Assembly: GCA_014238625.1 (NCBI GenBank)
Contig: JABAAS010000014.1
Location: 1-16,451, forward strand
Length of the DNA stretch: 16,451 nucleotides
Direction of reading: 5' to 3'
Source of the DNA: Alphaproteobacteria bacterium
GTDB lineage: Bacteria; Pseudomonadota; Alphaproteobacteria; JABAAW01
Shown piece by piece: positions 5,990 to 13,354 of the stretch. The translations under genes were made by a program, and so were the position numbers. The first letter of the stretch is position 1; each line of letters starts with the position of its first letter. The notes beneath the pieces are model-generated. The model was not told where the DNA came from, ran no database searches, and was given only the letters and a program-made list of their open reading frames with translations.

Positions 5990-7413
5990 TCTGCCGCAGC
6001 ATTAGCTAAAGAAGTAAGGTAGAAGTCGCAGGCTCGCTCTTGCGAAAAATGCGAGGCGACATACTCGCGTGCTACAAGCCCCATCGAGTGACGCTCGGTG
6101 AGAGGCAGCTGGGAGAAACGAAGCATTGTTCGGGCTAGCTCGTCACTATCTCGACAAGCGCAAGTCAGCGCGTTGCTGATTGTGTGATGGGTAGGCGGAT
6201 TAGGGGCTCGCGTTGGGTTGTCCGCCCCCGCTACAACTCTCTGCCATCCGCCATAGCAAGCTATGATCGCCGGAACTTCCATCGCCGCAGCCTCGAGTAT
6301 AACGCGCGGTAGACCTTCTGCGTAGCTAGGCAAAACTAAGCAATCGACAGTCTCTAATAAGGCTACTATATCCTCGCGCTTGATGCCAGCTCCCTTGATG
6401 CTATTTTTTTGCTCAAGCCAGTTAATGTCGCCGCGCTCATGCGCTCGTGCGAGCAGAGATAGCGGGTAGCGGTCGGGGTCGTTCTCTGCGTAATCGCCTG
6501 CTAGCAAAAACTCTAAAGCCGGGCTTTGCTTCGGGGCTATCCTAGGCTTATCTCGTAGCAGGCTCGCCGCTTCGAGATACTCACCTACTCCCTTCGCTCG
6601 AAGTAAGCGCGAGAGGTAGAGAAATCTAATAGTAGCTCGTTGCTTGGTTTTATTGCGCTTGAGCTTTGCTGTGGGTTGCTCTTCGAGCCTCCGTTTGCCT
6701 CTGAAGCGAGACAAGTCGATGCCCATATCTACGCTCAACAGCACTCTATCGGCGCGTCTCGGAATCTTGCGCCGTAACAAGCTGCGGTTATGCTCGTTGA
6801 GCACCCATAGTTGCGACGCATCTCGTAACAGAAAGCATAGGAACAAAGATAGCGCGCGGTGAAAAAGCTGTCGCGACATAAAAGTGCGTCCAAGACCAGT
6901 GAAAAAGGCAATCTGGCGAAAGCTCTTAATCTCTTCCTCTTTGCTCGCATAATCATTATTCCTCGCAAAATCTTTACGCGAAAGGGAGCGTAGTCCTAAC
7001 AACAGGTTCGCAAGTGCGCTGTAGAGTATCGGTTTGATCGTGTAAGCGACAACAATATGCGGGCGTTGCGAGCGCAAAAGGCGAAACGATTGGCGCAAGG
7101 ATGTTAGCTCCGCTAGTGGCTTGATGCCATGATCGGAGAAGTCTAGTTCTGATACTGGAAACTCTGGTAGGCAACGGGCTATGTCATGGGATAGCTCATG
7201 GCTTTGAGGTGTGCCTTTACTGCTTGGCTTTAATGCTCGTGCGCTCGTAGCTGTTTGCGCGGCGATGGATACTTCTGCGCCTGCTTGGCGTAGGGCGAGC
7301 AGGATGTGGCGATGCTCGTCTAAAAATATATCTCCTTTTTTGACGAAAAATAAAATGCGCTTGCCAGATAGGCGCGTATACTTTGCGGCGATTACCGCTC
7401 TCGAGTCTCTCAC
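5980..7413 (-). CDS. Glycosyltransferase family 4 (CapM/PglA-like)
   Basis: A 477-residue GT-B glycosyltransferase. The N-terminal Rossmann half has KRILFFVKKGDIFLDEHRH, VAYTIKPILYSALANLL and FFTGLGRTF, the KPxxYxxLA and TGLG blocks of GT4 enzymes that build lipid-linked surface glycans. The C-terminal half has FLYLSRLLRAKGVGEYLEAA (nucleotide-sugar domain start) and LPSYAEGLPRVILEAAAMEVP, containing the GT4 E-x7-E signature. It acts at the cytoplasmic membrane face; donor and acceptor are unknown. It is somewhat long for the family owing to polar loops. Start is GTG 7413, 3 nt after the upstream TGA, with GAGAG overlapping that stop, so expression by translational coupling is likely. No other glycan gene is adjacent. 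Confidence 0.88.
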   Translation of the reverse strand: MRDSRAVIAAKYTRLSGKRILFFVKKGDIFLDEHRHILLALRQAGAEVSIAAQTATSARALKPSSKGTPQSHELSHDIARCLPEFPVSELDFSDHGIKPLAELTSLRQSFRLLRSQRPHIVVAYTIKPILYSALANLLLGLRSLSRKDFARNNDYASKEEEIKSFRQIAFFTGLGRTFMSRQLFHRALSLFLCFLLRDASQLWVLNEHNRSLLRRKIPRRADRVLLSVDMGIDLSRFRGKRRLEEQPTAKLKRNKTKQRATIRFLYLSRLLRAKGVGEYLEAASLLRDKPRIAPKQSPALEFLLAGDYAENDPDRYPLSLLARAHERGDINWLEQKNSIKGAGIKREDIVALLETVDCLVLPSYAEGLPRVILEAAAMEVPAIIACYGGWQRVVAGADNPTRAPNPPTHHTISNALTCACRDSDELARTMLRFSQLPLTERHSMGLVAREYVASHFSQERACDFYLTSLANAAAEID

Positions 7414-7416
7414 CTC

Positions 7417-9675
7417 TCAAAAGTTTTTGCACAGCCGTAAGGCATCGTAGATGGCAGCATGCACATTGCGCGCCGCTAGCGCATCGCCAATACGGAAAAG
7501 CTGAAACTCGCCATCCTCGTTGGAACAGAGCTCCTGCGCTTTGTCTGAAATAAAGGCTTTATGGTCGAGCGCGCCCAAGTTGCTCGATAAGTCTTTGAGA
7601 TCATCGTAAAGCTCGCAGTTTGGGCTCGTAGCGTGCTCGACAAAAATCCGATCAACCTCGACAAAGCGACGTTTCTCTAGCGCGTAGTCAGAGCCTAGTT
7701 CTACTCGCAGGCGGTTGCCTCGCCGCTCTAATCCGACTAAACGCGAGTTTATCTCTACCTTTACATCGTTCTCGCAAAAAACGCGGGCAACCTCTGCGTG
7801 CGTCATCCCCCCTATGTCCGGTGCAAGCTCGCGCTCAGGCGTTACATAAAGTATCTCGCAAAAACTATCACCATTAGAGCTAAAGCTCTCCGTTGCAGCT
7901 TGCGCAAGAGTCTCCGTAAGTTGAACGCCAGCCTGCGCTCCGTTGTCGTCATAGACCATTATTCGCATATGCTCGCCAGAAGAAAACTTCGGGAGCGCAC
8001 CGCCGAGAACCTCCCAGCCCGTCTCCGCTAAATCCTCGCCGTAGGTGATACGCGGCTTTTGTGGAACGCCGCCCGTAGCTATAACAACTATGTCCGCTCC
8101 CTCCGCTAAGATATCTTGTCTCTCAGCGTAGCGGTTATAGGTGATGCTTCCTTTCAATTTCTCTATCTGTTGCAATCGCCAATCGACTATGCCGCTAAGC
8201 TCGCGTTTGCGACCTTGCGCAAGTAGACGCACTTGACCGCCAGCCTGCTCCGCTGCCTCGAAGACTATCGTCTCGTGTCCTTTCTCTAATGATACGCGTG
8301 CCGACTCTAAACCGCAGGGACCAGCGCCGACAATTATTACCTTGCGTCTTCTGGCTCCCTTCTTCTTATCTCGTTGGGCAAGCTCGCTTAGCTCGTGGTC
8401 GTGCGGAACATAGCCCTCGCGGCCGCTCGCAGGGTTGTGGATGCAGATCGCATCTTGTCCTAAGTACAATCGATCAAGGCAATAGCTCGCGCCAACGCAG
8501 GGACGGATGTCGTCCTCAAGACCAGCTAAAGTCTTGCGCGCTATGTGCGGGTCAGCAAGGTGCGCGCGAGTCATCCCGATTATATCTACCTTACCCTCGT
8601 TTATCGCATGGCGTGCGTCTGAGATCGTCGCAACCCTACCAGCGTGTAAAATCGGAACCTTGAGCTCCGCACGCACCATGCCCGCAAAATCTAAGTGCGG
8701 TGCCGCTCGCATGCCAGCCGACGGAATAACATGCGAAAGATTAGCGTCCGTATCAACGCGACCGCAAATAACATTGAGAAAGTCTAGCCGAGGCTCTGCC
8801 TCAACACCGCATAGCTCCCGTGCAATCGCTAAACCCGTTTGCTCGTCGAAGCCAGACTCCATACCATAGGGAAGATCGCTAGTCGAAGCTGGACTGCCAT
8901 CATTAGAGCGGCGGCTCGTCAAGCTACGACCGCGTTCGTCTATCGACATGCGGATGCCTAAAATAAACGAGCTGCCTAATGTCTCGCGCAGTGCCGTGAT
9001 TAAACTTTTGGTAAAGCGCAATCGATTGCCTAAACAATGATCCTCGCTAGAACTAGCAGAGCCAACAGCGCTTATGCCATGCTCGTCAGCGCGCTCGTTG
9101 CTGGCTGGCGACCAGAAGCTATCGAGAAAGTGTCCGTAGCCCTCCAGCTCTATGCCATCAAAACCCGCAGCGCGAACTCGCTCCGCCGCAGCGCAGTAGT
9201 CCTGCACTATGCGCTTGCCGTCCCATTCCTCGAAAACCTTCGGAAAAGCGCGGTGCGCTCGCTCGCGGATGCCAGAAGCTGATACTAACGGTAGCCAGTC
9301 TCCTTGATCCCAGCGCGAACGGCGTCCCAAGTGCGTGAGTTGAATCATTACTGCCGCTCCCTGTGCATGGCAGCGTTCAACAAGCTCACTCAAAGGCTTG
9401 ACTACATCATCACTATAAAGGTGCAGGTTGCCAAATGCAGCAGGGCTGTCGCGTGAGACAATCGCCGAGCCAGCCGTCATCGTCAAGCCTAAACCTCCGC
9501 GAGATCGCTCCTCGTGGTAGCGGATGTAACGCTCGCCAGGGATACCCTCGATCGCGTAGTTCGGCTCGTGCGCAGAAATCATCAAGCGATTGCGTAGGCG
9601 TAGCTCTCCTAGCATAAAAGGCGTGAAAAGAGGGTCTGGCAAACTCGAAGGACGCGGAGGGCTACTTGTGCTCAT
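7417..9675 (-). CDS. FMN/FAD/4Fe-4S oxidoreductase, N-methylproline demethylase (Stc2) class
   Basis: A 752-residue protein with an N-terminal old-yellow-enzyme barrel (LFTPFMLGELRLRNRLMISA; MIQLTHLGRRSRWD; GFDGIELEGYGHFLDSFWSP), a 4Fe-4S Cys cluster at about residues 391-411 (RPCVGASYC, then ICIHNPASGRE), and a C-terminal FAD/NAD domain from about 445 (VIIVGAGPCGLESA, later VVIATGG). This layout is shared by 2,4-dienoyl-CoA reductase and trimethylamine dehydrogenase, but CVGASYC and CIHNPASGRE fit the stachydrine/N-methylproline or dimethylglycine demethylase branch best. It would demethylate a secondary or tertiary amine in the cytosol. Two Ser-rich inserts (about residues 201-215 and 250-275) are absent from usual members. 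Starts at ATG 9675 without a clear ribosome binding site; followed directly by the glycosyltransferase. Substrate is uncertain. Confidence 0.87.
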   Translation of the reverse strand: MSTSSPPRPSSLPDPLFTPFMLGELRLRNRLMISAHEPNYAIEGIPGERYIRYHEERSRGGLGLTMTAGSAIVSRDSPAAFGNLHLYSDDVVKPLSELVERCHAQGAAVMIQLTHLGRRSRWDQGDWLPLVSASGIRERAHRAFPKVFEEWDGKRIVQDYCAAAERVRAAGFDGIELEGYGHFLDSFWSPASNERADEHGISAVGSASSSEDHCLGNRLRFTKSLITALRETLGSSFILGIRMSIDERGRSLTSRRSNDGSPASTSDLPYGMESGFDEQTGLAIARELCGVEAEPRLDFLNVICGRVDTDANLSHVIPSAGMRAAPHLDFAGMVRAELKVPILHAGRVATISDARHAINEGKVDIIGMTRAHLADPHIARKTLAGLEDDIRPCVGASYCLDRLYLGQDAICIHNPASGREGYVPHDHELSELAQRDKKKGARRRKVIIVGAGPCGLESARVSLEKGHETIVFEAAEQAGGQVRLLAQGRKRELSGIVDWRLQQIEKLKGSITYNRYAERQDILAEGADIVVIATGGVPQKPRITYGEDLAETGWEVLGGALPKFSSGEHMRIMVYDDNGAQAGVQLTETLAQAATESFSSNGDSFCEILYVTPERELAPDIGGMTHAEVARVFCENDVKVEINSRLVGLERRGNRLRVELGSDYALEKRRFVEVDRIFVEHATSPNCELYDDLKDLSSNLGALDHKAFISDKAQELCSNEDGEFQLFRIGDALAARNVHAAIYDALRLCKNF

Positions 9676-9701
9676 TATGGTATTTTTTATCGATATTGCT
9701 G

Positions 9702-9741
9702 TTGACAGGACGCATATTATATCCTATCACAAGAATATAAT
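9702..9741 (+). promoter_or_regulatory. Candidate promoter/operator region ahead of secE
   Basis: TTGACA (9702-9707) is followed after 17 nt by TATCAC (9725-9730), a consensus -35 with a weak -10. A 7-bp inverted repeat ATTATAT (9716-9722) / ATATAAT (9735-9741) overlaps it. It lies between the divergent oxidoreductase and the secE cluster. No tRNA-Trp or other RNA gene is seen in 9676-9948. Confidence 0.35.
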
Positions 9742-9948
9742 AGCGGACAATCTCGAGGAAGGTTGGAAAATCTTCATCATAGCTTCTAAAGCGGAGTGCC
9801 CGCCTGCGTTGCGCATTAGTGCTATCGGTGATTTGCTGTGAATAGCAAAAAATCGGGGCTCTAGTGGGCTGTATGTTGCGTTCTGGTGGGGGGACTTGTG
9901 TGACTGGCGAAAAGTAGCTTCTTTATTTCAATAGAATAGATAATATAT

Positions 9949-10134
9949 ATGAAAACAAGTCCCGCGCTCTTCCTCAGACAAGTAAAGCAAGAGGTCTCTA
10001 AAGTCGTATGGCCAACAAAGCAAGAAACCATTAGCGCCGTCATAATGGTCTTTGTAATGGTGACCGTCATGGCGATATTCTTCTTGCTCGTAGATCAAGT
10101 CATCGCTTGGGGGGTCGCGCAAGTATTAGGGTAA
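9949..10134 (+). CDS. secE: Preprotein translocase subunit SecE
   Basis: A 61-residue single-span SecE. The N-terminal amphipathic part (LFLRQVKQEVSKVVWPTKQET) contains the conserved KVVWPT motif, followed by one membrane helix (about residues 29-52). SecE clamps SecY in the inner-membrane translocon. Length matches the short form typical of alphaproteobacteria. It opens the secE-nusG-rplKAJL-rpoB cluster. No clear Shine-Dalgarno precedes ATG 9949. Confidence 0.96.
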   Translation: MKTSPALFLRQVKQEVSKVVWPTKQETISAVIMVFVMVTVMAIFFLLVDQVIAWGVAQVLG

Positions 10135-10283
10135 TTACTTGGGGTAGGTATTGGAGTAAACTTATTTGCAATAGTGGCTACAGCATAGTCTAACTCGATA
10201 AAGTTAAGACGATACTCGCAAGCCCACTTTAGCTATAAAGCGATTGGATTTTAGGTAATTTGTGAAAAAGGAATATGTAAAAA

Positions 10284-10303
10284 ATATGGTCGCAAAGCCA
10301 TAT
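10284..10303. repeat. Short hairpin between secE and nusG
   Basis: ATATGG (10284-10289) pairs with CCATAT (10298-10303) over an 8-nt loop in the 203-bp secE-nusG gap. A T-run follows only in the minus-strand reading, so it is not a terminator for secE. Confidence 0.35.
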
Positions 10304-10337
10304 AACAAAAAGGTCGAAGAAAAAAGGTGCGTTTAAG

Positions 10338-10889
10338 ATGGAAAAACTTCGTTGGTATGTCGTGCATGTGCACTCGGGCTTTGAACAGAAAGTCGCTGCA
10401 TCGATTCGCGAACGCGCGCAACTACAAGGACTCTCCGATATGATTACCGAAGTGCTCGTGCCTAGCGAAGAGGTCGTCGAAGTGCGACGCGGACAACGAT
10501 ACAAAAGTAAGCGTAAATTCTTCCCAGGCTATGTGCTCGTGCATATGAACCTCAATAACGAGACGCAACACCTCGTCAAAAATCAAGCTAAAGTTACCTC
10601 CTTCCTAGGAAATAAAGACAAGGATAAGCGAGAGATGCCAATGCCCATTAGCGAAAGTGAGGTCGAGAGACTCATGTCGCAAATGCGCGATGGCTCTAAC
10701 TTCGAACGCCTGAAAACTATGTTCGAGATCGGCGAGCAAGTGCGAGTATCCGATGGTCCGTTCGCATCATTCAATGGTTATGTCGAGGATGTGGACTCCG
10801 AAAAATCAAGGCTCAAAGTCTTGGTCTCTATCTTCGGACGCTCAACTCCAGTCGATGTCGACTTCTCTCAAGTGGAGAAACTGCAATGA
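10338..10889 (+). CDS. nusG: Transcription termination/antitermination factor NusG
   Basis: A 183-residue NusG. The N-terminal NGN domain (WYVVHVHSGFEQKVAASIRE; KFFPGYVLVHM) binds the RNA polymerase clamp, and the C-terminal KOW domain (FEIGEQVRVSDGPFASFNGY) contacts Rho or ribosomal S10. Length is normal for the family. AAGGTG lies about 8 nt before ATG 10338. Its TGA overlaps the rplK ATG by 4 nt (ATGA), implying translational coupling. It is separated from secE by 203 bp without a gene. Confidence 0.98.
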   Translation: MEKLRWYVVHVHSGFEQKVAASIRERAQLQGLSDMITEVLVPSEEVVEVRRGQRYKSKRKFFPGYVLVHMNLNNETQHLVKNQAKVTSFLGNKDKDKREMPMPISESEVERLMSQMRDGSNFERLKTMFEIGEQVRVSDGPFASFNGYVEDVDSEKSRLKVLVSIFGRSTPVDVDFSQVEKLQ

Positions 10890-11329
10890 GTAAAGCTCCA
10901 GCTGGCAAACCAGTCAAAGCATATGTCAAGCTCGAAGTGCCAGCCGGACAAGCAGCTCCCGGACAAGCCCTAGGTCCAGCACTCGGACAACACGGACTCA
11001 ATATGGCTGAGTTCTGTAAAGCCTTCAATGATGCTACCAAAAACCAAACCCCAGGCGTGCCGATACCAGTGATTATCTCCGCATACCAAGATCGAACCTT
11101 TTCCTTTATAACTAAAACTCCTCCCGCAAGCTACTTGCTGCGTCAAGCTGCAAAAACAGACAAAGGCGCAAAAGAGCCAGGACGAGAGGTCAAGGCTAGC
11201 GTCCCTCGTAGTAAAGTGCGCGAGATAGCAGAGCTCAAGATGAAAGACCTCAACGCATACGATATAGAGCAAGCTGAAAAAATAATCGCAGGTAGTGCTC
11301 GCTCTATGGGATTCGAGGTCGCTGGCTGA
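10886..11329 (+). CDS. rplK: 50S ribosomal protein L11 (uL11)
   Basis: A 147-residue L11 of the GTPase-associated centre, binding 23S rRNA helices 43/44 and contacting elongation factors. Signatures are ALGQHGLNMAEFCKAFND, PIPVIISAYQDRTFSF, TKTPPASYLLR and GSARSMG. The proline-rich segment that reads PSPPVGP in E. coli reads PGQALGP here, replacing two conserved prolines (codons 10964-10969). The start overlaps nusG. Followed by a 171-bp gap of short tandem duplications. Confidence 0.98.
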   Translation: MSKAPAGKPVKAYVKLEVPAGQAAPGQALGPALGQHGLNMAEFCKAFNDATKNQTPGVPIPVIISAYQDRTFSFITKTPPASYLLRQAAKTDKGAKEPGREVKASVPRSKVREIAELKMKDLNAYDIEQAEKIIAGSARSMGFEVAG

Positions 11330-11380
11330 GTGCTAAAGCATAAATATACAATCGCATAAATATACATAAATATAAAAAAA

Positions 11381-11455
11381 CCTAAGCTAAAAACCTAAGC
11401 TAAAAACATAGTCTCAAAACATAGTCTCAAAGAATAACCAAAAGAATAACTAAAG
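11381..11455. repeat. AABBCC tandem duplications between rplK and rplA
   Basis: Three unrelated words are each present twice in succession: CCTAAGCTAAAAA (11381-11393, 11394-11406), CATAGTCTCAAAA (11407-11419, 11420-11432 with one change) and GAATAACYAAAR (11432-11443, 11444-11455). Each is 12-13 nt. No gene or terminator is evident in this gap. Confidence 0.95.
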
Positions 11456-11500
11456 TAATAATCTGGCGAAATTGTAGCAGTAAAAGCAGAGAGCAATAGC

Positions 11501-12325
11501 ATGAGCAGTAATCGAGTAGGAAAACGTCTGAGCGCAGCATATCAAGCACTCGCCAATCATGGCGGCGAGGGCGAGGGCGGCAAGGAGCAAGCTCCTGCCT
11601 CTGTCTCTAGCTCTGCCTCTAGCAAAAGGGGTAGAAAGCGTAACACCGAGCTAAAGCGCGCCGCCGCCAAAACCCTCGCAGCACGAAATCCGCTACCCCT
11701 GCCCGATGCTCTCTCAGCAATATGTGCAACTCCGCGCGCCAAGTTCAACGAGACGCTAGAAGTCGCAATGAACCTAGGAATCGACCCAAGACATGCAGAT
11801 CAGCAGGTGCGAGGCACTGTCGTCTTGCCGCACGGAACAGGTAAAACCTTGCGCGTCGCAGTCTTCGCTCGAGACGAAAAAGCAGAGCAAGCAAAAAAAG
11901 CCGGCGCCGATATTGTCGGTGCCGAAGACCTCATCGAAAGAGTCTCAAAAGGCGAAATACCCTTCGATCGTTGTATCGCTACGCCAGACTTGATGGGACT
12001 CGTCGGGCGCCTAGGTAAAATCTTGGGACCTCGAAACTTGATGCCTAATCCAAAACTCGGAACAGTCACTACAAATGTCGCAGCCGCCGTCGAAGCCGCA
12101 AAAGGTGGAGAGGTGCAGTTCCGTGCAGAAAAAAATGGAGTAGTCCACGCCGGTGTCGGACGCATGAGCTTCTCAAAAGAGCAGCTCGCTGAAAATGTCG
12201 CAACATTCGTCAAAGCCATAATCGCTATGAAGCCAGAGGGCGTAAAGGGAACTTATCTCAAAAAAGTAACTCTCTCAACTACTATGGGGGCAGGCATTGC
12301 TATCGATAGCAGGTCTATGAGCTAG
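11501..12325 (+). CDS. rplA: 50S ribosomal protein L1 (uL1) with N-terminal insert
   Basis: A 274-residue L1; usual length is about 230. The core is clear from residue ~75: AKFNETLEVAMNLGIDPRHA, VLPHGTGKTLRVAVF, LMPNPKLGTVT, KGTYLKKVTLSTTMGAG. L1 forms the mobile stalk at the E site and can repress its own operon by binding mRNA. About 40 extra residues (roughly 17-58) rich in Gly, Glu, Ser, Ala, Lys and Arg sit between the short N-terminal segment (VGKRLSAAYQAL) and the conserved core. Starting further downstream would remove the N-terminal segment, so the insert seems genuine. It ends 2 nt before rplJ. Confidence 0.96.
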   Translation: MSSNRVGKRLSAAYQALANHGGEGEGGKEQAPASVSSSASSKRGRKRNTELKRAAAKTLAARNPLPLPDALSAICATPRAKFNETLEVAMNLGIDPRHADQQVRGTVVLPHGTGKTLRVAVFARDEKAEQAKKAGADIVGAEDLIERVSKGEIPFDRCIATPDLMGLVGRLGKILGPRNLMPNPKLGTVTTNVAAAVEAAKGGEVQFRAEKNGVVHAGVGRMSFSKEQLAENVATFVKAIIAMKPEGVKGTYLKKVTLSTTMGAGIAIDSRSMS

Positions 12326-12327
12326 CC

Positions 12328-12840
12328 ATGAAACGCAAAGATAAAGAACTCGCCGTCGAAAAGCTAGAGAAGGTATTTAGCCAAGCGCGCATGGTCGTCA
12401 TTACGCGACCGCAAGGCTTGAGCGTAGCAGAGGTCTCTGAACTGCGAAGACGCATGCGTGCAGCTGGTGCGCGATTCCAAGTCGCCAAAAATAAACTCGC
12501 CAAGCGAGCTATCGCAAATACAAATATGAAGGCACTCGGTGAGCATTTTACAGGTCCAACCGCCATAAGCTGGTCGGATGATATGCTCGCTCCTACTAAA
12601 GTCGCAGTCGAGTTCGCTAAAGAAAATGAAAAGCTCTCGGTCGTAGTCGGCGCAACGCAAGAAAACACGATCAGCAAAGAAAATCTACAGCAGCTAGCTC
12701 AACTACCTCCAATCGAGGTCGTGCGAGCAAAAATGCTAGGGCTGTTCCAAACTCCCGCGCAACAGCTCGTGCGAGTCTTGCTAGAGCCAAGCAGCGCTCT
12801 GGCAAGAGTCTTGAAAGCGCGCGCAGAACAAGAACCCTAA
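12328..12840 (+). CDS. rplJ: 50S ribosomal protein L10 (uL10)
   Basis: A 170-residue L10, the base of the ribosomal stalk that carries L7/L12 dimers and recruits translational GTPases. Visible are MKRKDKELAVEKLEKVF, ELRRRMRAAGARFQVAKNKL, ALGEHFTGPTAISW and the C-terminal helix holding the L7/L12 sites (QQLVRVLLEPSSALARVLKA). Length is normal. It starts 2 nt after rplA, leaving no intergenic room for the usual L10-binding leader; any such element would have to be within rplA. Followed by 142 bp before rplL. Confidence 0.98.
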   Translation: MKRKDKELAVEKLEKVFSQARMVVITRPQGLSVAEVSELRRRMRAAGARFQVAKNKLAKRAIANTNMKALGEHFTGPTAISWSDDMLAPTKVAVEFAKENEKLSVVVGATQENTISKENLQQLAQLPPIEVVRAKMLGLFQTPAQQLVRVLLEPSSALARVLKARAEQEP

Positions 12841-12982
12841 TCTACATAACCATATATAACCATGAGCAAAAGACCAGATACCAGCGTGTAAAAATTTATA
12901 ACTCAAACTAAAACTAAACCGAATCTGACTAATCACAACAATCCAACATAGCAATCCAGCATAGTAATAAGGAGAAACTAAT

Positions 12983-13354
12983 ATGACCGACTTGCAGAAA
13001 ATTGCAGAAACACTCTCTGACCTAACGGTGATCGAAGCCGCAGAGCTCACAAAAGTGCTCGAAGAAAAGTGGGGCGTGAGCGCCGCCGCTCCAGTAGCCC
13101 TCGCCGCCGCCGCCACTAGCGATGCGCCTGCCGAAGAGCAAAAAGATAGTTTCGATGTTATCCTCAACTCTTTTGGCGATAATAAAATAGCCGTGATTAA
13201 AGAAGTGCGAGTCATTACTCAACTCGGGTTGAAGGAAGCAAAAGATTTGGTCGAAGCCGCGCCTAAACCTATCAAAGAAGCCGTCAAAAAAGAAGAAGCC
13301 GAAGAGATTAAGAAAAAACTCGAGGATGCGGGGGCAAAAGTAGAACTCAAGTAG
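12983..13354 (+). CDS. rplL: 50S ribosomal protein L7/L12 (bL12)
   Basis: A 123-residue stalk protein with an N-terminal dimerisation domain (LQKIAETLSDLTVIEAAEL), an Ala-rich hinge, and a C-terminal factor-binding domain (KIAVIKEVRVITQLGLKEAK; VEAAPKPIKEAVKKEEAEEI). AAGGAG lies just upstream of ATG 12983. A normal family member. It is followed by a 506-bp repeat-rich gap before rpoB. Confidence 0.98.
   Translation: MTDLQKIAETLSDLTVIEAAELTKVLEEKWGVSAAAPVALAAAATSDAPAEEQKDSFDVILNSFGDNKIAVIKEVRVITQLGLKEAKDLVEAAPKPIKEAVKKEEAEEIKKKLEDAGAKVELK

Noticed and set aside
9590..9841. 83-codon + frame over the oxidoreductase start
   Set aside because: It mostly mirrors the minus-strand gene and upstream spacer, without ribosome binding site or recognisable domain.
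9676..9948. tRNA-Trp, often found just before secE
   Set aside because: No cloverleaf arms or anticodon loop could be found in this gap.
11381..11455. Possible CRISPR array
   Set aside because: Words are doubled directly with no spacers and differ from one another.
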